Of a DNA stretch of 64,000 nt, positions 45,080-53,414 are shown piece after piece (positions within the stretch are counted from its first letter, which is position 1; every line of letters begins with the position of its first letter). The DNA is from Pedobacter sp. HMWF019 (lineage in GTDB: Bacteria > Bacteroidota > Bacteroidia > Sphingobacteriales > Sphingobacteriaceae). Below the pieces are notes generated by a model. That model ran no database searches. It had not been told where the DNA came from and worked only from the letters and a program-made list of their open reading frames with translations. Location: assembly GCF_003061025.1 (NCBI RefSeq), contig NZ_QAIL01000024.1, positions 1 through 64,000 of the forward strand, written 5' to 3'. Both the position numbers and the translations under genes were made by a program.

Positions 45080-45802
45080 ATGAGAATCTTAATCCTACTT
45101 CTGTTTTTTCACTGCACGGCTTCTTTTGCTCAAAAACGTTTGCTCATTTTTGCAAAAACGGCGGGTTACCATCATCAATCCATTGCCAATGGTTTTCCTG
45201 CGTTGCAGAAACTGTCTGCTGAGCATAAATTTTTGGCAGATACCACTACCGATGCCAGCCAGTTTACACTGAAAAACTTAAAAAGATATGCCGCTGTTGT
45301 CTTCCTGAGCACCACTGGCGATGTTCTGGATGAACAGCAGCAAAAAGCCTTTGAGGATTATATACATCAGGGAGGTGGCTTTGTTGGCATACATGCCGCT
45401 TCAGATACTGAGTATGGCTGGCCCTGGTATGGAAAGCTCGTTGGTGCTTATTTCGTTAGTCACCCGGCGCAACAAGAGGCCGTCCTTCACGTCGTTGACC
45501 CAAATACAATTGCCACCAGACATTTTCCCCTTGAATGGAAAAGAAAGGACGAATGGTATAATTTCAAAGAGATACAAACTGACCTTCATATCTTGATGAC
45601 CCTGGATGAAAAGACTTATACAGGCGGCATCAATGGTGATCCGCATCCCTTTGCCTGGTACCATGATTTTGATGGCGGCAGAGCCTTTTATACAGGATTA
45701 GGTCATATGGAAGATTCTTATACAGATCCTCTGTTCCTTAAACATGTACTTGGCGGTATATTATACGCGACTGGCACAAAGAAAATGGAATTAAAAAAAT
45801 AA
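45080..45802 (+). CDS. Exported ThuA-domain protein
   Basis: The 240-residue protein has a signal peptide (MRILILLLFFHCTASFAQ) and a ThuA-like glutamine-amidotransferase-fold domain: GGGFVGIHAASDTEYGWPWY, HPFAWYHDFDGGRAFYTGLGH. Family members are linked to sugar metabolism (trehalose utilisation) and occur in polysaccharide-degrading Bacteroidota, but the activity is not well defined. It lies between the TonB receptor and DUF2071 genes, 3 bases before the latter, so the three probably form an operon. Confidence 0.9.
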   Translation: MRILILLLFFHCTASFAQKRLLIFAKTAGYHHQSIANGFPALQKLSAEHKFLADTTTDASQFTLKNLKRYAAVVFLSTTGDVLDEQQQKAFEDYIHQGGGFVGIHAASDTEYGWPWYGKLVGAYFVSHPAQQEAVLHVVDPNTIATRHFPLEWKRKDEWYNFKEIQTDLHILMTLDEKTYTGGINGDPHPFAWYHDFDGGRAFYTGLGHMEDSYTDPLFLKHVLGGILYATGTKKMELKK

Positions 45803-45805
45803 CCA

Positions 45806-46522
45806 ATGGGAAGCTTTCTTACTGCCGAATGGAGAAGGCTGGCCATTGCAAACTACAGCATAGAACCTCACATTCTATCCAAATATCTCCCCTATGGAAC
45901 CGAGCTGGATCTTTGGGAAGGCAAATGTTATGTGAGCTTGATTGGATTTTTATTTAAAAATACCCGCTTAAAAGGGATTCAGGTTCCCTTTCACGCTCAT
46001 TTTGAAGAGGTCAATCTACGCTTCTATGTACGTCGTAAAGAAGGTGATGTCTGGAAGCGCGGGGTCGTATTCATTAAAGAAATCGTTCCAAAATATGCAC
46101 TGGCTTTTATTGCGAATCTCTTTTACAGGGAGAATTATCAGTGCATGCCGATGAAACATGCTTGGACGGAAGATCAAGGGGAGTTAAAAGTTGCTTATCA
46201 CTGGAAAAACAAAGACTCCTGGCAAAGCTTTGAACTTTGCAGCAGCCAAGTCCTCCTGGCAATAGCGCCAGGAAGCAAAGTAGAATTTATTACAGAGCAT
46301 TATTGGGGTTACGCGCTTTTTAATAAAGCAAAGACTTACGAGTATGAAGTCAAACATCCAAGATGGATGCATTATACGGTAACAAATTACAAGATTAATG
46401 TCGATTTTGAGCTGAATTACGGCGCTGATTTCGCCTTTTTAAATGAAAGAAAACCGGATTCAGTCATGCTCGCCGAAGGTTCACTTGTTTCGGTAGAAAA
46501 CAAGAGGATTCTAAAAAAATAA
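45806..46522 (+). CDS. DUF2071 (YqjF-like) protein
   Basis: A 238-residue cytosolic protein of the DUF2071/YqjF family: TAEWRRLAIANYSIEPHILSKYLP at the N-terminus, GKCYVSLIGFLFKNTRL, FEEVNLRFYVRR, and a C-terminal HYWGYALFNKAKTYEYEVKHP. The function is not established. It is the last gene of the unit, and its stop codon lies inside an inverted repeat shared with the convergent receptor gene. Confidence 0.88.
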   Translation: MGSFLTAEWRRLAIANYSIEPHILSKYLPYGTELDLWEGKCYVSLIGFLFKNTRLKGIQVPFHAHFEEVNLRFYVRRKEGDVWKRGVVFIKEIVPKYALAFIANLFYRENYQCMPMKHAWTEDQGELKVAYHWKNKDSWQSFELCSSQVLLAIAPGSKVEFITEHYWGYALFNKAKTYEYEVKHPRWMHYTVTNYKINVDFELNYGADFAFLNERKPDSVMLAEGSLVSVENKRILKK

Positions 46523-46547
46523 AAGCAGGAATTAAATTCCTGCTTTT
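46521..46547. terminator. Bidirectional terminator overlapping two coding ends
   Basis: AAAAGCAGGAATT (46521-46533) and AATTCCTGCTTTT (46535-46547) form a 13-base perfect inverted repeat around one base; in practice the AATT parts would form the loop. It covers the DUF2071 stop codon and the last codons and stop of the convergent receptor gene. Confidence 0.8.
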
Positions 46548-48427
46548 ATGCCTAAAGTAAACCAGGAACCTGGCATAGGTACAGCTCCGGCTTCTATATA
46601 CTGCACATTAAAGAGATTCGCCCCATCGGCATAAATACTATAATGCTTTTGTTTAAAAGTTATCCTGGTGTCCATAACGGTATAATCTTTATAATTGATC
46701 CGTTGGTTGTAACGCGCGGTAAGCGTTACCGCAACCAGGTTATAGAACTCTGCATTTAGGGTTCCACTAAGCTGGTTCCTTAAACTTTCCAACGCATAGC
46801 GGGAGAAATTAGCTGTTGCAAGCGTCGTTTTAAAACTAGGATCGAGGTTTGTATAGGAAACACCCAGTCTAAAACTGCTTAACACATCTGTTGTCATCGT
46901 TTTAAGGGTATAATCAGCACTCAGGGTAAAGCCTTTGGTATTGACCTGACTAAAGTTCTGCGGCTGCCATGGATCCGTTTGTTGTGCTTTGACCCAGTCA
47001 ATAAAATTATCTATCCTTCTTATAAAATAACTGGCATTTAGGGCCAGCTTTTCATTATTAAATTTTACACCTCCTTCTGCGTATTTCGATTTTTCAGGCT
47101 GAAGTTGGTCGTTACCAATATTGGTAGGTCCTTTATAGTACAGATCGGTGTAAGTAGGTAAGCGCTGACCGGTCCCCAGATTCGCAAAAAGCCTCCAGTT
47201 ACCGTAAAAATTATAGCCGGCGTCTAAGCCAGGAAAGGCCTGCCAGCCATAATCAGAATTGTAATTGACATATGCCCCGGCGTTGATCAGCAACCGTTTT
47301 AAAGGCTCAAATTTGTATTCTCCAAAGATGCCTGCATTACGGCGGTCCCTTTTACCCAGATTCGTACTATTGATGTTCTCCGTACGGGCTTCCAGTCCGA
47401 GTCCAAAGGTACCGATATGGGTTTGAATGGTATTGTTCAGTTCTGCATCAAAAACATTCGTCTGGTGATGGTTATGGAACTTATCGGGAGTTTGTTTAAT
47501 GTACAAATAGTCATCTACATTGTTCCGGTAACTGATCCTGGGCACCATAGTCCAGTTGTCACTCAGCTTTGTGGTATAAGAAACAGAAGCCAGGGCTGTT
47601 TTTACCGTCTCTTCAGATTCTTTGTCGCCAGGAGCGGAATAATATCCGTTTGCGCCAAAGTTATTATGTGTGTAGCCGGCCAGCAGGTCCAGGACGTCTG
47701 TCTTTCCAACTGGCAATTTCCCCTGATAGTATACTTTTTGATTATTAAAGGCTGTATTGTAACGGTAACCATTCCCGGCTTCCTGAGCAAGGGACAATAA
47801 ATGACTCGCCCCATTTTGCACCAGTGTTCCACTGGCATGAATGCCATAATTGGCATAGGTATTCCCGGAAACTTCGTCCTTCTTGAAACTGCTTCCTGAA
47901 AACAGATTGGCTGACACCCCTGTTTTTTGAGGGTTGCGGGTAACGATATTGATGGCCCCGGTGAGGGCATTGATGCCATAGATTCGGGAGGCCGAACCAC
48001 GCAAAACTTCAATATGATCAATATCCTCCATGGTAATGGGCAGATTCATCATATTATGTCCGGTTTGCGGATCCGAAACTTTAATGCCATTAATCAGAAC
48101 CAGTGTCTCGTCAAAGGTTCCTCCATCCATGCTGATGTCCGCTTGTGTACCACCAGGACCCCGCTGGCGGACGTCCACCCCAGAAACATAACTCAGCAGC
48201 TCGCTAACAGATCTGGCAGGCAAGCTTTTGATCTTCTCGCTATCGATGATCCAAATGTTCCGGTTTTGTTTGGAGAAAGGCAGTTTAAGCCTGTTTTCTT
48301 TAACCATCACCTCATTTAGGTTATTGATGGTATCCTTATTAGACTGTATTTTATTTTCCTGTTGTGCAAGCACTGGTATGCTGAGGCTCGCTAAAACTGC
48401 AGAAAAAATCAGATCACGTAAACGCAT
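46532..48427 (-). CDS. TonB-dependent receptor, BtuB-like
   Basis: The 631-residue receptor has a signal peptide (about 1-21, ending LAQQ), a plug (about 40-165, with PARSVSELLSYVSGVDVRQRG and DHIEVLRGSASRIYGINAL) and a barrel. Size and plug sequence resemble BtuB-type vitamin B12 receptors, but no cobalamin riboswitch is visible upstream, so the ligand stays open. It follows the M28 peptidase gene by 33 bases, and a -7-like box in that gap suggests its own promoter. Its 3' end encodes half of the shared terminator. Confidence 0.88.
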   Translation of the reverse strand: MRLRDLIFSAVLASLSIPVLAQQENKIQSNKDTINNLNEVMVKENRLKLPFSKQNRNIWIIDSEKIKSLPARSVSELLSYVSGVDVRQRGPGGTQADISMDGGTFDETLVLINGIKVSDPQTGHNMMNLPITMEDIDHIEVLRGSASRIYGINALTGAINIVTRNPQKTGVSANLFSGSSFKKDEVSGNTYANYGIHASGTLVQNGASHLLSLAQEAGNGYRYNTAFNNQKVYYQGKLPVGKTDVLDLLAGYTHNNFGANGYYSAPGDKESEETVKTALASVSYTTKLSDNWTMVPRISYRNNVDDYLYIKQTPDKFHNHHQTNVFDAELNNTIQTHIGTFGLGLEARTENINSTNLGKRDRRNAGIFGEYKFEPLKRLLINAGAYVNYNSDYGWQAFPGLDAGYNFYGNWRLFANLGTGQRLPTYTDLYYKGPTNIGNDQLQPEKSKYAEGGVKFNNEKLALNASYFIRRIDNFIDWVKAQQTDPWQPQNFSQVNTKGFTLSADYTLKTMTTDVLSSFRLGVSYTNLDPSFKTTLATANFSRYALESLRNQLSGTLNAEFYNLVAVTLTARYNQRINYKDYTVMDTRITFKQKHYSIYADGANLFNVQYIEAGAVPMPGSWFTLGIKAGI

Positions 48428-48450
48428 GATAGTGGTTTGGTTTTGAGCGG

Positions 48451-48458
48451 CAAAGATA
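48451..48458 (-). promoter_or_regulatory. Possible -7 box of the BtuB-like gene
   Basis: Reads TATCTTTG on the minus strand, 23 bases before the start. A TTTG lies upstream but only about 13 bases away, shorter than usual. Confidence 0.35.
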
Positions 48459-48460
48459 GT

Positions 48461-49750
48461 TTAAAAACCTGCAAAAAATCTTTGCATCAACTGGAAATAA
48501 TGCGAGAATTCTGTTAACGGCAAAGTTTCCGGCCGATCGTAGATGTCGTGGTAGGCTTTAATCCCGCCTTGGGTATAAATGAAGAATGATGGAACGCCTT
48601 TTTCGTAGAACCGGCAATGGTCACTGATGCAGGCAGCGCCTCTGATCTCTACTTTAGGCAGCAGATGATCCAGCTGATTGAGTTTCGTCAAACGGTCAAA
48701 CTGAGCCTTGAAAATACTACCATTTACAACTTTAATGCCCTCCTCTCCTGTTCCGGCCAGGTCAAAATTCACCAGGAATTTAATTTTCTTCAGATCGGTA
48801 AGCGGGTGTTCAACAAATGCTTTTGAACCCAGAAGTCCAATTTCCTCTCCGGAGAAGGCCAAAAATACGGTATTGTATTTCGGAGGCTGCCGGGCATACT
48901 CCTTTACGAAACTCAGCAACATAGCTGTTCCGCTCGCATTATCGTTAGCCCCGGGAAAATAGACCTTGTTACCCATTAGCCCCAGGTGGTCAAAATGTGC
49001 CGAGATCACCAATGTGGAATCAGATCCGGATGTTCCTTTAAGCATTCCGACTACATTTCTGGTGGTGTATTTCGGGATAAAACGGCTATCAATGTTGAGC
49101 GTTATATTCTGGATACTTTTTGGATCAAGACCTTTCTTATTCACCACAATGACTGGACGGATGGTTTGGAAAGATAAAGTAGTCCAGGTCAATTTATCGG
49201 ATGTACAAACGATAAGTCCTTTAAATTTTAAATTCTCATCGTATTTCAAGGCTTCTATGGCCTGAGAGATCATTTTTTTTTCTTCGGGTCCTTCTTCTGA
49301 AGGATTAGCCTGATCGTTCAGCAGTATAAAGGCGTCTTTTGCTTTTTCTACTAAATCAAGTACTTTTTCTACACTGTTCAGCAAAGCCCGGTCTACTGTG
49401 ATCACCTGAAAACGCCCCTGAACAGGGGGACTGGAGGCTTCTACCAGATAGTCGGCTCCCGCCCTTAATTTTTTTCCGTTAAGCTCAACCTCCACTTCGC
49501 CGGGAAAAGTATTTACAGAAAGATCAAAATCCTGAAAATAGGAGTTTCCGTTCAAGGGGAGCAGACCTGATTTTTTAAATTCTCCGGCTATAAATGCTGA
49601 GGCGATCTGGTCGCCCTTTTCCGCATATCCCCGACCTTTAAAAGCTGGGGAGGCCAGGGTCTTTACAACCTTTCTGGCATAGTCTATATCCTGAGCAAAT
49701 ACGCCCAAGGAACAACTCACAAGAAGTATGCTTAAAATCAGTTTCTTCAT
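48461..49750 (-). CDS. Secreted M28-family metallopeptidase
   Basis: The 429-residue protein starts MKKLILSILL with a signal peptide ending FAQ (residue 20). The M28 zinc ligands are visible: His252 in SAHFDHLG, Asp270 in GANDNASGT, Glu302/Glu303 in SGEEIGLLGS, Asp330 in VNFDLAG, and a late His in AYHDIYD. An insertion (about 105-210) is PA-domain-like. It is probably an aminopeptidase acting in the periplasm or outside. Met 49750 is chosen because the longer frame to 49786 prefixes a 12-residue charged tail before the signal. The HPP gene lies 10 bases upstream. Confidence 0.93.
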   Translation of the reverse strand: MKKLILSILLVSCSLGVFAQDIDYARKVVKTLASPAFKGRGYAEKGDQIASAFIAGEFKKSGLLPLNGNSYFQDFDLSVNTFPGEVEVELNGKKLRAGADYLVEASSPPVQGRFQVITVDRALLNSVEKVLDLVEKAKDAFILLNDQANPSEEGPEEKKMISQAIEALKYDENLKFKGLIVCTSDKLTWTTLSFQTIRPVIVVNKKGLDPKSIQNITLNIDSRFIPKYTTRNVVGMLKGTSGSDSTLVISAHFDHLGLMGNKVYFPGANDNASGTAMLLSFVKEYARQPPKYNTVFLAFSGEEIGLLGSKAFVEHPLTDLKKIKFLVNFDLAGTGEEGIKVVNGSIFKAQFDRLTKLNQLDHLLPKVEIRGAACISDHCRFYEKGVPSFFIYTQGGIKAYHDIYDRPETLPLTEFSHYFQLMQRFFAGF

Positions 49751-49760
49751 TGGAATATAT

Positions 49761-50327
49761 TTATCTTTTTTTACTGAACCAGCCATGATTAGGATACCTC
49801 CGGTGGCGAAGATTATTAAAGACCAGCGCCACAGCCAAAAGGATCAAAACACCACTGAGTACGGGCGTAAGTACAAAAAGATAACCCATATCCAGGATCT
49901 TTTTCCCGCCAACATTGGCCAGTAAGGCCGTTGCTCCTCCCGGTGGATGCAGAGTTTTAGTTACCTGCATCAATACGATAGAAATGGATACAGATAAGGC
50001 ACAGGCCAGCCAGATTTCGCCTGGGATCAGTTTATGCACAGTGACCCCAACCAAGGCACACACCACATGGCCCCCAATTAAATTCCTGGGTTGTGCAAGA
50101 GGGCTGTTGATAATACCATAAATCAATACAGAAGAGGCACCGAAAGAGGCCAGCAGAAACAGGTTATCGCTGGCCACAAAATACTTACTGTTCAGCAAAC
50201 AGATCAAGGCAATTCCTGTAAATGACCCCAGGAAAGTTAAAATATGCTCCTTGGTATCAATCAGGGTTTCCCGGTATAGAACATATCGGGCGCGGCGGTA
50301 ATGTTTTCTGAATCTCTTTGCTGGCAT
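49761..50327 (-). CDS. HPP-family membrane protein
   Basis: The 188-residue protein has an Arg/Lys-rich N-terminus, about four to five membrane helices, and the signature HPPGGATALLA. Some HPP proteins transport nitrite in plastids and cyanobacteria; the substrate here is unknown. It lies 23 bases after the prephenate dehydrogenase gene and 10 before the M28 peptidase gene, but I see no functional link. Confidence 0.9.
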   Translation of the reverse strand: MPAKRFRKHYRRARYVLYRETLIDTKEHILTFLGSFTGIALICLLNSKYFVASDNLFLLASFGASSVLIYGIINSPLAQPRNLIGGHVVCALVGVTVHKLIPGEIWLACALSVSISIVLMQVTKTLHPPGGATALLANVGGKKILDMGYLFVLTPVLSGVLILLAVALVFNNLRHRRYPNHGWFSKKR

Positions 50328-50350
50328 AAAAATAAAAGTCTTATATAAAA

Positions 50351-51610
50351 TTAGTCCATATTCAGCCTTCTGATCATTTCTGTGCTCTGCTGCCGGCCTT
50401 GTTCAAGCCTGTCACCGAAAAACTGCTTGGTCTGCTCAAAATGTTGTTTATACCCTTCCATATCGCCATAGCCAATAATAGAGGACCATTCCCTTACTGC
50501 CGAATGAAATTCCAGATCGTCTGCACGGATTTTCTTATCATACAGTGCAGCAGTAATGGATTCTTCCAGCAATTCTTCATTTCTGAAAAGGTATTCTACA
50601 ATGCCTAATCTCAATTTGAACGGAGGTGTTTGACAGATCAGGTTATCATAGGGGTTTACGCCCAGGCTGTACCAGGCGTCGGCCATACTGAGCAGACTCA
50701 GGTGGGAATTGGGTTTTCTTGTACCTGGGCTACCGGCCAGCGAAAATTCTTTCATGACTTTGTCGTCTAGTAACAGGGGCTTTTGATCTTCATGGAAAAT
50801 AAAATCTCTGGCTTTATACAGGCGCGTCCTGAATTGGGCTTCTTCTTCCATAATCATGAGCTTGAACAGCTCTGATTCGGACTGCGCATAACGTTTAACT
50901 TGCTGGCGGGCATAGGGATTGAGAATGGCTAAACCACCATAGATATGCGCTTTATAACTGAAGATCCTTAAGGTGGTCAGAATCTTTACATTATCAATGC
51001 CTCCAATATAAGAGTCATTTTCCCAAGGGAAGAAACCGGCCTCTTTCCAGGCGGTGCCCATACTTTCAAAACCGACATGCGTTGCTGCCTGTGTATCGGC
51101 TACAATCTGGTCGTGAACATGAAAATCCGGGATTTCTACCATATCGGATCCTAGGGAAGACAGTAGGTCTGTCATTCGCTGGTAGGCTTCTTTAGTGGTA
51201 CGGTGAGGAATAATGATCAAAGTTTGACCTACCGGATCAAAGGCGGGGCCATGGAGAGAATGACAGGTAACGATATTTACATCTGCGGGCAGGTACCGTT
51301 CAAACGCAGCTATTTCCGGATGTTTGATGGAGGTCTGTCCACCAACAATGGCACCGAACTTAGTCGAAGATCCATATTGACTGAGGACCTCTGCTATTTT
51401 TTCTGCTTCTACAGCATAAATAATGACATCACATCTGCGGGATACCGCATGACCATCTTCCAAAACGGCAATGCCAAAAGGCTCAAGCTCTTCTTTTAAC
51501 CTCTCTCTGAACTGTGGTAAATCAGAACCATATACGTGATATCCTGCCTTTGCAAAACACTTCGCATACAATTTACCCATGTCTCCTAATCCAATAATTC
51601 CTACATCCAT
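50351..51610 (-). CDS. Prephenate dehydrogenase, fungal TYR1-like
   Basis: Oxidatively decarboxylates prephenate to 4-hydroxyphenylpyruvate in tyrosine synthesis. The 419-residue protein starts MDVGIIGLGDMGKLYAK, a Rossmann fold, and continues with VTCHSLHGPAFDPVGQTLIIIPHR and a large helical C-terminal part. The length and the C-terminal domain resemble fungal TYR1 rather than the usual 280-370-residue bacterial TyrA, and no chorismate mutase or ACT domain is seen. A longer frame to 51649 begins before the Rossmann strand and is less likely. No aromatic-pathway neighbours are present. Confidence 0.8.
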   Translation of the reverse strand: MDVGIIGLGDMGKLYAKCFAKAGYHVYGSDLPQFRERLKEELEPFGIAVLEDGHAVSRRCDVIIYAVEAEKIAEVLSQYGSSTKFGAIVGGQTSIKHPEIAAFERYLPADVNIVTCHSLHGPAFDPVGQTLIIIPHRTTKEAYQRMTDLLSSLGSDMVEIPDFHVHDQIVADTQAATHVGFESMGTAWKEAGFFPWENDSYIGGIDNVKILTTLRIFSYKAHIYGGLAILNPYARQQVKRYAQSESELFKLMIMEEEAQFRTRLYKARDFIFHEDQKPLLLDDKVMKEFSLAGSPGTRKPNSHLSLLSMADAWYSLGVNPYDNLICQTPPFKLRLGIVEYLFRNEELLEESITAALYDKKIRADDLEFHSAVREWSSIIGYGDMEGYKQHFEQTKQFFGDRLEQGRQQSTEMIRRLNMD

Positions 51611-51662
51611 TTTACCTGAAAATATAAAATATGTACCAAGTAAGGACAATTATTTGAATTAT

Positions 51663-51696
51663 GAAAAGATATCGGTGATAAAACCGATATCTTTTC
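51663..51696 (-). terminator. Terminator of the GH5/GH30 locus
   Basis: A 13-base perfect stem (51663-51675 with 51684-51696) around an 8-base loop, 3 bases after the GH5 stop codon at 51699. It separates the glycan locus from prephenate dehydrogenase. Confidence 0.85.
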
Positions 51697-51698
51697 AA

Positions 51699-53414
51699 TT
51701 AAAATGCAGATAAAGTAATTTTCTTCAAATCTATACCGCCTTGTTCGATGAGAATTCTTAATTGATGTGTTCCTTTGCTCAGTTTAACTTTGGATGGAAT
51801 ATCTGTTTGTTTCCGGCCATCAACTGTCAGAACAGCTTTACCTTTAGAAGAGGTCTCTAATGCAATCGTGTAAAGCCCGGTTTTCTCTGCTGTAAAAGTA
51901 TACTGAAGCCACTCTCCTTCTTCCGTGTCGCTTACATAAAACTGGTTTCCGGATTCCCTTTTGATGTCTACCCCATCGTTTCTATATACTCTTCCCCGAT
52001 TGCCTGCAGTGGTCACGCCTGTCGAACTGTGGTAATCGGCTGTGTCTTTATCAAAATAGGCATAGCCGTTTCTTCCAAAGTCATAATCTACTGCCGGGAT
52101 CTCCAGGTTTCCCTTTTCTTTTAACACCCAGTTTTTGAATGGCCTTGTAGAAGTGGTGTTTACCTGTCTGAACATGGCATCAATCACATCAGGATGTTGG
52201 AGATTATGGCCAAACTTCAGATCGTTTTTCAATTGCGTTAAGCCTTTAAGAGCGGTTTCTTTGGAGGTCTCAGGGCCCTTTTTGTTCCAGTAAGCCAATA
52301 CCTGCTGATAGTCGGGATTAGACGGAACTTCCAACGGGTTATTAAAACCTAATTTTTTTAAAGGCCACCAGCACCAGCCGATGTCATTTTTTTCCAGCAG
52401 CGAGATGGACTCTGTAAACCAAACGTTGGAGTTCTCCCCTGTCTCACCAACCCAAACTGGTATCTTGTATTGATCACGCTTTTCAAGAATACCTTTAATG
52501 GATTCTGCATTGTTAAAATTCCAATAGCGGTGAAAGCTCAATACCATATTGTTGTCCGATAGAGGGAGCATGCCATTGTAATTGTTTCCCCAGCCATTCC
52601 CTTCAATAATGATCAGGTGTTTTTGATCCACTCCCCGGATGCCTTTCGTAATGTCTATGAGTACATCTTTTAAAAGCGTATTCTTTTGTTCCTTTGTGCC
52701 ATGAGCATCATTTTTTTGATCCTCGAATCCCCAGTTGGGCTCGTTGAGAATATCGTAACCGCCAATCCATGGTTCTGAAACGTACCTTTCTGCAAGTTTC
52801 TTCCAGAGGGCTACGGTTTTACGTTGATTCTCCTTGCTGTCCCATAAAGAAGGATGATCCGGGTTCCGATCGGCGATATTCAGGTCATTTCCCTGCCCGC
52901 CAGGAGCCGCATGAAGGTCCAGGATCAGGTACATCTGGTTTTCCCTGCACCAGTTCAGAAGGCTGTCTGTTAAGGCAAAGCCTTTCTCCAGCCAGGTGTC
53001 TTTTCCAGATACAGGTTCCTTTTCTATAGGCAAAGTATACAGGTCATAATGCATGGGCAAACGGACAGAATTGAAACCCCAGGACTTCATGGCCTTGATG
53101 TCTTGCCTTGTGGTATGGTTACTGAGCCAGCCTTCATAAAATCTTGCTGTTTCTGTCTCGCCGATTAAGGATTGGATCCTTTCTCTGATCTTATATTGCT
53201 GCCCTTCCTGTTGAAGGCCCAGCATATAGCCTTCCTGTACCATCCAGCCTCCAAGACCAACGCCCCGGAGCAAAACTTCTTTCCCCTTCTCATCCACTAT
53301 TTTTTTCCCATCCGCCTTTAAGAAACCTTGTGCATTTGTATACAAAGGAAGAGCGCATAGGAGCGTATAAAAGGAAAGGGCCAGCGCAACTTTCCTGATC
53401 TGGTTCATGTTCAT
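51699..53414 (-). CDS. Glycoside hydrolase family 5 enzyme with C-terminal CBM-like domain
   Basis: The 571-residue protein has a signal peptide (about 1-29, ending TNAQG) and a GH5 barrel (about 35-385). Catalytic Glu225 lies in DILNEPNWG and nucleophile Glu324 in WVGETGENSN. The early VLLRGVGLGGWMVQEGY is typical of exo-beta-1,3-glucanase-like GH5. A C-terminal beta-sandwich (about 440-571, with EGEWLQYTF and HQLRILIEQGGIDLKKI) looks like a CBM6/35-type carbohydrate-binding domain. It starts directly at the end of the GH30 gene. The substrate is inferred as beta-glucan. Confidence 0.9.
   Translation of the reverse strand: MNMNQIRKVALALSFYTLLCALPLYTNAQGFLKADGKKIVDEKGKEVLLRGVGLGGWMVQEGYMLGLQQEGQQYKIRERIQSLIGETETARFYEGWLSNHTTRQDIKAMKSWGFNSVRLPMHYDLYTLPIEKEPVSGKDTWLEKGFALTDSLLNWCRENQMYLILDLHAAPGGQGNDLNIADRNPDHPSLWDSKENQRKTVALWKKLAERYVSEPWIGGYDILNEPNWGFEDQKNDAHGTKEQKNTLLKDVLIDITKGIRGVDQKHLIIIEGNGWGNNYNGMLPLSDNNMVLSFHRYWNFNNAESIKGILEKRDQYKIPVWVGETGENSNVWFTESISLLEKNDIGWCWWPLKKLGFNNPLEVPSNPDYQQVLAYWNKKGPETSKETALKGLTQLKNDLKFGHNLQHPDVIDAMFRQVNTTSTRPFKNWVLKEKGNLEIPAVDYDFGRNGYAYFDKDTADYHSSTGVTTAGNRGRVYRNDGVDIKRESGNQFYVSDTEEGEWLQYTFTAEKTGLYTIALETSSKGKAVLTVDGRKQTDIPSKVKLSKGTHQLRILIEQGGIDLKKITLSAF

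Noticed and set aside
48428-48460. Cobalamin riboswitch before the BtuB-like receptor
   Set aside because: The gap is only 33 bases and contains no B12-box or extended structure.
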